In this document: positions 36,954-41,476 of the stretch, piece after piece
Layout: each line of letters starts with the position of its first letter
Numbering within the stretch: the first letter of the stretch is position 1
Virus record (IMG/VR): IMGVR_UViG_3300023171_000024
Span: 1-41,476 of that record
Origin: a virus
Direction: 5' to 3' (one strand)
Length of the DNA stretch: 41,476 bases
The notes under the pieces: generated by a model
Database searches by the model: none
Seen by the model: the letters and a program-made list of their open reading frames with translations, nothing else
Told to the model about the DNA's origin: nothing
Program-made: the position numbers and the translations under genes

Positions 36954-39430
36954 GTCAGTGTTACCGCCTTTCCGTCAGTGGCGCTAGTTGGCGCGCCTCC
37001 TGTCTTGAAACGCAAGATGGGATTTGCGGGGTCTGTCTCATCAACGAACAAACGAAACTTACCGCCTTTGCCAAAGACAAAATGCTGACCGTTAAACAGG
37101 CCATCACCCAAAGTCTGAATATGGCCGGTATTGGCATAATCGCGAGCTTGGTAAATCTGGACTTCCGCAACACGGAACTTGTTTGCCGTTGCCGCGTATT
37201 CGATGCTTTCAATTTTTAGCTGCCATGCCGTTTTGTTTGAAGTCGCGGGCAACTGGAAACGCAAACGTATTGCGTTATAATCGCTGGTTAAAATTAGCCT
37301 GCGTTCATTAGCAATATCGCCTGTGGATTGGTTCTGCATATAGACGCGGACAGCGTAAGAGCTATTGGTGGAACCACGCGCCAAAATAAGGGCAACGCGG
37401 ACCTGCTTGCCTTCCGAAAGATTGGCATCAAGGGGAAAATAGAGCCCTTGACCATTGCCGGAAACGGTTACTTCTACAGCTCTTGCAGTTCCAGCGTAAT
37501 TGTTAGTCCCAGCGGCAGATGCCCCGCTATATGTTCCATTCGGACTGAAGCTGGTAAACTCTGCAACCGTGCTGGCAGAGCCAAGCCTAAACAGCGATGC
37601 GTCATCTCCTCCCGCTGAGGGCAGGGCAACCATCTCCTGGTTTCCGTACAGGCCATCGGGATCGTCTTGTACGCCAATCAGCGCCTGACCGTTCACTACG
37701 CCATCGCGGAAAGGTAGCCCCTGGGGGTACCCATCGCCCGCGAACAATTCCACCTTATGGTTCATGTTCGTATAGTCGTTGGGCCGAGTACCCATGTACT
37801 CAACCATTACAGTATGCGCGCCACCGTCATGGCGGTTATTCTGCCACCGAACCCCACGGAACTGCCCGATATACGATCGGCAGAACGGAGCGCTTGGTAC
37901 GGCCATGCACGCCACACGGCTGTCCTTGACCGTAATATTCTGGAGGAATGCGCCAGTCGGATACCATGTGGGATCAGGCATGCGAACCTGCCGATTTGCC
38001 CCTGTCGCTTCCTTTGCGATCAGAATACGAACATCTCCGGCCTGCATGTTCTCATTGCCGAACTTGGTGCCGGAAATGATATGTGCGTTACCAGCGTTGA
38101 CCCCATCAGGATCGGTATCGTTAGGCACAAACCAGAAATTGGCGAGAAACGGTGTGGTACTGTCCCAACGCAACATATCGTTGTTTTCGAAATGTGAGGA
38201 ACCAGACTGGTAAGGCCCCCATTTGATATGGATGTAGTTTCTGAGGAACTTGTTCTTTCGAACCAAGCAGCCATCGGCATAGCCACCCCAGGCAATACCA
38301 ATTGCCTGAGAACCCGCAGCCGCCATAAAGGAACAGCCCGTCACCTCAAGATACGGTGCGTCAACAGCATTGTTGCCAATCGCGCACTCTGTGTAATTGT
38401 CAAAAACACAGCGCTCGAAAACAAGCTCTCCGTTGACATTAACACCGGTATAAGTGTGCTGGAACGTTCCCTTTCCGCCCGCAAAGTTAATGCCGTAACA
38501 ATATATGTTATTCATGCGCTCGTTGCATGTAAACGCATACTGTCCGTCTGGGATTAAAACTACGACCGTACCGGGTACGGCATAAATATGCAGAGACACG
38601 AATGGCTGAGTATTACCCGTTAGAGCTATAACTTGGCTCAGTGAGTAGGCGCCAGCCGGGAGGAAGGTGGCATCTTGTGGGTGTGCCCAATAACTTGCAT
38701 CGATTTTCGGAGCATAAGTACCCGTCGAGGCCGCAAAGGCCAACGCGGAAGAAAAAGCGGGCTGATCGTTAGTAGGAATGCCGCCCGCAGAACCTACACT
38801 GGAGCCAAAGTCCTGTACGGATTTGCGCTCAGAAAGCTTCTTGTCGGAGGGTCGGAATTTGGCCGTGGCAGCGGCTAGGAAGGCAACAGACTGCGCGCTC
38901 TGAGGAACCAAGGCTCCTGTCGTCAACGGCACGGCATTGAGCTGCACAACGTCCGTACGAGCTGTGAAATTGCCAGTCTGGTAGGTGAAAAGGCCGTTTA
39001 CATATCCACCATCAGCGCCTGAAGGAGCGGCGAGACGCGGCGAAGGATAGACGATAGGATCGATGGCTTTTAGCGCCGCAAGGGTAGGAAATGTCGCATC
39101 AGAGGGCCCGACATCGCCGGTAGCTCCTGGCGTTCCAGTATCGCCCTTAGTCGAATTCATCGCCACCGACGGCACGCGGAAAATAAAACTGGTCGCATTC
39201 GGCGCGTAGATGTCGAGGTGATACGTCCCCGGCACTACGTAGAAATCCAGATTCCCGTAATCGTCGGTGGAGCCCATGTTCTCGACACCGGACTTTGTGA
39301 CAATCGGCGTACCGTTGTCGTCAGCGGACATCGTGATGGTGTTCTGGGTAGCGGGATCAATAACGCGTGCGAAATAACCAACCAGCGAATCGCCGCTGGT
39401 GTTAGTGATGGCCTCGAAATAATGGTGCAT
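36950..39430 (-). CDS. Tailspike-like protein with beta-helix domain
   Basis: 826 residues. N-terminal ~90 residues are beta-rich (particle-binding end), then a short collagen-like KGDTGTPGATGDVGP. Around residue 205 the usual pectate-lyase/tailspike entry appears (VQDFGSSVGSAGGIPTNDQPA), followed by a long right-handed beta-helix pattern (CFSMFAAAGSQAIG-type turns, FENNDMLRW, KVELFAGDGYP). The C-terminal ~170 residues have a carbohydrate-binding-like look (ARAVEVTVSGNGQGLYF). It likely binds and may cut host surface polysaccharide. Catalytic residues could not be pinpointed. Confidence 0.8.
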   Translation of the reverse strand: MHHYFEAITNTSGDSLVGYFARVIDPATQNTITMSADDNGTPIVTKSGVENMGSTDDYGNLDFYVVPGTYHLDIYAPNATSFIFRVPSVAMNSTKGDTGTPGATGDVGPSDATFPTLAALKAIDPIVYPSPRLAAPSGADGGYVNGLFTYQTGNFTARTDVVQLNAVPLTTGALVPQSAQSVAFLAAATAKFRPSDKKLSERKSVQDFGSSVGSAGGIPTNDQPAFSSALAFAASTGTYAPKIDASYWAHPQDATFLPAGAYSLSQVIALTGNTQPFVSLHIYAVPGTVVVLIPDGQYAFTCNERMNNIYCYGINFAGGKGTFQHTYTGVNVNGELVFERCVFDNYTECAIGNNAVDAPYLEVTGCSFMAAAGSQAIGIAWGGYADGCLVRKNKFLRNYIHIKWGPYQSGSSHFENNDMLRWDSTTPFLANFWFVPNDTDPDGVNAGNAHIISGTKFGNENMQAGDVRILIAKEATGANRQVRMPDPTWYPTGAFLQNITVKDSRVACMAVPSAPFCRSYIGQFRGVRWQNNRHDGGAHTVMVEYMGTRPNDYTNMNHKVELFAGDGYPQGLPFRDGVVNGQALIGVQDDPDGLYGNQEMVALPSAGGDDASLFRLGSASTVAEFTSFSPNGTYSGASAAGTNNYAGTARAVEVTVSGNGQGLYFPLDANLSEGKQVRVALILARGSTNSSYAVRVYMQNQSTGDIANERRLILTSDYNAIRLRFQLPATSNKTAWQLKIESIEYAATANKFRVAEVQIYQARDYANTGHIQTLGDGLFNGQHFVFGKGGKFRLFVDETDPANPILRFKTGGAPTSATDGKAVTLT

Positions 39431-39443
39431 CTCTTAGCCCCGC

Positions 39444-39893
39444 CTATTGGTTCGTCTGGTTATAGAGGTAATATTCGCACTGTCCAACCGCCGTGTTACC
39501 ACTGGCATCTGTGCATGTGACCGTTGCTGTGGCGTTGATTTCTTGGTTACTGGCGAGTGACGCTGTGAATGCGGTGAAGGCGCTTGTTGGGTTCGTGATC
39601 GTCACGCCGCCAGCCGTCCAGACGTAAGAGTAGGGCGCTGTGCCGCCGTTGGGAGTGGCCTGTGCATAGCTTGTGGTGACGGTCTGCCTAGAGGGTTTGG
39701 CAGGGCTCGCACCGCCCTGAACGTAGGGAGTGACCGACAACGACAGCGGCGGTATGAAGGAGGCAATACCTACCCACGCGCCGCTGCGATAAGACTCCCC
39801 GCGCGTAATCCGCCGCCAAGCGCCGCCAATAAGCACTTCTCCGCGTGCGGGCGTTCGCCATGCTCCAGATATGAAGGCTTCCATCTTAGGCAT
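39444..39893 (-). CDS. Tail protein with GAW repeats and Ig-like domain
   Basis: 149 residues. The N-terminal 40 residues hold three short repeats (ISGAWRTP, IGGAWRRI, RSGAWVGI). The C-terminal ~95 residues look like one immunoglobulin-like beta sandwich (YSYVWTAGGVTITNP, then ATATVTCTDASGN). It may bind host surface or decorate the tail. Overlaps the upstream gene by 8 bases. Confidence 0.65.
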   Translation of the reverse strand: MPKMEAFISGAWRTPARGEVLIGGAWRRITRGESYRSGAWVGIASFIPPLSLSVTPYVQGGASPAKPSRQTVTTSYAQATPNGGTAPYSYVWTAGGVTITNPTSAFTAFTASLASNQEINATATVTCTDASGNTAVGQCEYYLYNQTNQ

Positions 39894-40218
39894 AGTAGAA
39901 CACGACCATGCCTTCAGCGCCGGTAGGGCGCGCCGAGCCCTCAGGCAAGAACATCACGCGCCCGTCGGTTTGTGCAGATCCTGCGTGGTGGAGGTAGGCG
40001 CCGCGAGTTGCTCGGAAGATATCGCCGGTATAGCTGCCGCCACTTGCGGGCACGAATGTGCCGGCGGCGGGGATCTTGTCGTAGGTATCGCGCATTGCGG
40101 CAGCCAAATACCGCTCAACATTATTCAAACCGCCCGGTGAACACCCTTCTGCAACGTTCACGCCGCCAATCGTGACATTGGCATCGGGAGTAAGAGAGAA
40201 CTCACTAGCACTTGGCAT
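39886..40218 (-). CDS. Tail-fibre-like connector protein, 110 residues
   Basis: ATG with GGGAG upstream. VTIGGVNVAEGCSPGGLNNV, then YLAAAMRDTYDKIP and FVPASGGSYTGDIFRATRG, is a recurrent phage pattern in which a helical hub binds a fibre; it ends GMVVFYYA. It is the first gene after the ~100-base gap that follows the large putative ejection gene. TATAAT at its ATG is a coincidence of the start codon. Confidence 0.65.
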   Translation of the reverse strand: MPSASEFSLTPDANVTIGGVNVAEGCSPGGLNNVERYLAAAMRDTYDKIPAAGTFVPASGGSYTGDIFRATRGAYLHHAGSAQTDGRVMFLPEGSARPTGAEGMVVFYYA

Positions 40219-40319
40219 TATACTTACTCCCGAGATCTGCTATACCATACGGTATGTCATGGGGCATCATACTAGGTATTGCGCTGAAAGGCGCGCTATT
40301 CGAACTCTACCACCAGTGG

Positions 40320-41476
40320 TCATTGCGTCGCCAACTGCGAACCAGCGCCGGCAAGCATGGGCGCACCGAAAAGACCGCCAATGCGCGCCCGGTTCGCTAT
40401 GCCGTTACCAGCGCGGATAAGCATATCAGGACGATCGAGCAGAGCAGCCGTTAGGGCGCGCTGGCCTGCGCGAGTTCCGCCGCCCGCAAGAAGTGCCGCC
40501 AACGCCAACGTACCACCTGCGCCCTTAGCTGCACCTTCTGCGCCGTCGGATGCATAGCCACCACCACCAGCCGCCGTAAGGCCTGCCGTGAGCGCCACAC
40601 GGCCCGCTGTGCCGCTATCGGCAACTTTGCTAGTCAAAACCCTCTGCCCCGCGCGCGTAAGGTCAAAGAATGGCTGGCGTGTGGTACCCTGCGAGTTGCC
40701 GAACTTTTTGGAATTAGCAGCAGCGGCATCGGCAAGCTGCGAGGGAGCAAAGACACCGGGCTCGCCAACACGCGTACCGACACGCGCGCGGTTCACGGCA
40801 TCGCGAAGGATTTCCGTGTTCCGATACGCTCCGTTAGCTGCCTGATAGGCAGGGATGACATCCGGCGCCTGTCGGTTAAGAAGCCCCTCTAGGGCGCCTT
40901 CGGCTTGCCGTGTGACGTTGCCAAAGTCCTGCCCATACGGCTCATTGCGCATAACAGCGGCATCTTGCCGTAGTCCGCGCATCGACTGCTGGAACCCGTT
41001 TCCGGTCAATCCGCCGTTCGGATCGAAGGAGTTCCCGACGCGCGTTGGTAGAGTGTAGGCAGCGTTACCGCGCATAGGATCTGGCAAAGCTTGCCCCGCC
41101 TGAACCGCACCGCGCATATCGCCAACGAACGGCGCATCAGCCTGAACGTTCACGCCATCCAACGCCTGATTGTAAGCATCACCGACGCGGTTCTGAGCTA
41201 CGTCAATGCCTTGCTCACCAATTTCCCCGCCAGTGTTGGCATTGATCGGCGCAAGCCCCTCGTCCATTGCCGCGCGGTTGAAACCCTGAAACCCCTCCAA
41301 GCGGCGTGCATTGGTCATAGTCCCAACACCGGGAAGGCCAGTAGTAAGGTCTTCCGCAGTCTTGACCGCCGCGCCCAAGCGGCCGGACTGCGAAAGCGCC
41401 TGTCCTGCCGTCAAAGGCACACCCTGCGAACGAAGCAGCTGCACGCTAGGATCCTGCACACCACGCAGCAGCCCCC
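40320..41476 (-). CDS. Large putative ejection/internal virion protein, C-terminal part (enters from window edge)
   Basis: About 385 residues with no start at the edge; the first usable codon is a GTG at 41459, but the frame is open to the edge (GLLRGVQD before it). NVQADAPFVGDMRGAVQAGQ, SMRGLRQDAAVMRNEPYGQ and a Gly/Ala-rich hydrophobic end (LTAGLTAAGGGGYASDGA, then GAGGTLALAALLAGG) fit a pore-forming virion protein. Joined to the part at 1-1311 it would give at least ~820 residues. A direct circular join is out of frame; a missing piece with length 1 more than a multiple of 3 would restore it. A 101-base gap without features follows its stop. Confidence 0.7.
   Translation of the reverse strand, partial: GLLRGVQDPSVQLLRSQGVPLTAGQALSQSGRLGAAVKTAEDLTTGLPGVGTMTNARRLEGFQGFNRAAMDEGLAPINANTGGEIGEQGIDVAQNRVGDAYNQALDGVNVQADAPFVGDMRGAVQAGQALPDPMRGNAAYTLPTRVGNSFDPNGGLTGNGFQQSMRGLRQDAAVMRNEPYGQDFGNVTRQAEGALEGLLNRQAPDVIPAYQAANGAYRNTEILRDAVNRARVGTRVGEPGVFAPSQLADAAAANSKKFGNSQGTTRQPFFDLTRAGQRVLTSKVADSGTAGRVALTAGLTAAGGGGYASDGAEGAAKGAGGTLALAALLAGGGTRAGQRALTAALLDRPDMLIRAGNGIANRARIGGLFGAPMLAGAGSQLATQ

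Noticed and set aside
40205-40222. TATAAT box near the first tail gene as promoter
   Set aside because: It overlaps the ATG of the gene itself and has no -35 at the right distance.
40212-40454. Rightward frame with a hydrophobic start in the gap after the ejection gene
   Set aside because: It overlaps the C-terminal end of the large leftward gene, has no ribosome site and lies in a leftward operon.
1-41476. tRNA genes, CRISPR arrays and insertion sequences
   Set aside because: No cloverleaf with the T-loop consensus, no regularly spaced repeats and no transposase were recognised on reading; a tRNA scan would be decisive.

Overview
The window looks like the almost complete genome of a tailed, most likely short-tailed (podovirus-like) phage with a circular or circularly permuted map. 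The host is probably an alphaproteobacterium, perhaps a sphingomonad; that is an inference from the high-GC coding style and gene repertoire, not a measurement. There is no integrase, transposase, rRNA, tRNA or CRISPR array. The two ends carry the two parts of one large leftward gene: the N-terminal part at 1-1311 and the C-terminal part at 40320-41476. They do not join in frame, so a short piece is probably missing between the ends.

Layout. (1) A leftward block runs from about 20.6 kb down to 1 and continues from 41.5 kb down to 34.6 kb. It starts with a small Cro/CI-like gene and a primase-helicase. A cluster of small unknown genes follows (15.2-17.7 kb). Next come terminase small and large subunits, portal, scaffold, SU10/DUF5309-type major capsid protein, head/neck proteins with an SGNH-hydrolase fibre gene inserted, adaptor, stabilisation protein, putative ejection proteins and a lytic transglycosylase. 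Across the window end lie tail proteins, a large beta-helix tailspike-like protein and a lysis cassette (several membrane proteins, GH108 endolysin, holin). (2) A rightward replication/recombination block (20.6-27.1 kb) encodes a Sak4-like ATPase, an SSB-like DUF669 protein, a YqaJ exonuclease, a GIY-YIG homing endonuclease, a superfamily-2 helicase and a VRR-NUC nuclease. (3) A leftward block (30.0-27.1 kb) encodes a Cro/YdaS-like regulator, two DNA methyltransferases and a multi-HTH protein. (4) A rightward block (30.1-34.4 kb) holds about 14 small accessory genes, nearly all joined by 4-base start/stop overlaps.

Regulation. Two divergent promoter regions (about 20.6 kb and 30.0 kb) and one convergent junction with two hairpins (34.44-34.49 kb) divide the map. 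At 30.0 kb two back-to-back -35 boxes form an inverted repeat, and the leftward regulator transcript is predicted to be leaderless. Around 17.4-17.8 kb, two leftward promoters share a 13-base motif in opposite orientation, next to a nested inverted-repeat element beside the primase gene. Several genes shorter than 60 codons were found by reading the junctions.

Most interesting points: the shared-operator and nested-repeat locus at 17.4-17.96 kb; the leaderless divergent switch in a genome with no integrase; a possible +1 frameshift joining a structural protein to the lytic transglycosylase; the homing endonuclease wedged between recombinase and helicase with a possible ATGTC junction duplication; and a 16-codon ORF kept in an ATGA overlap chain.
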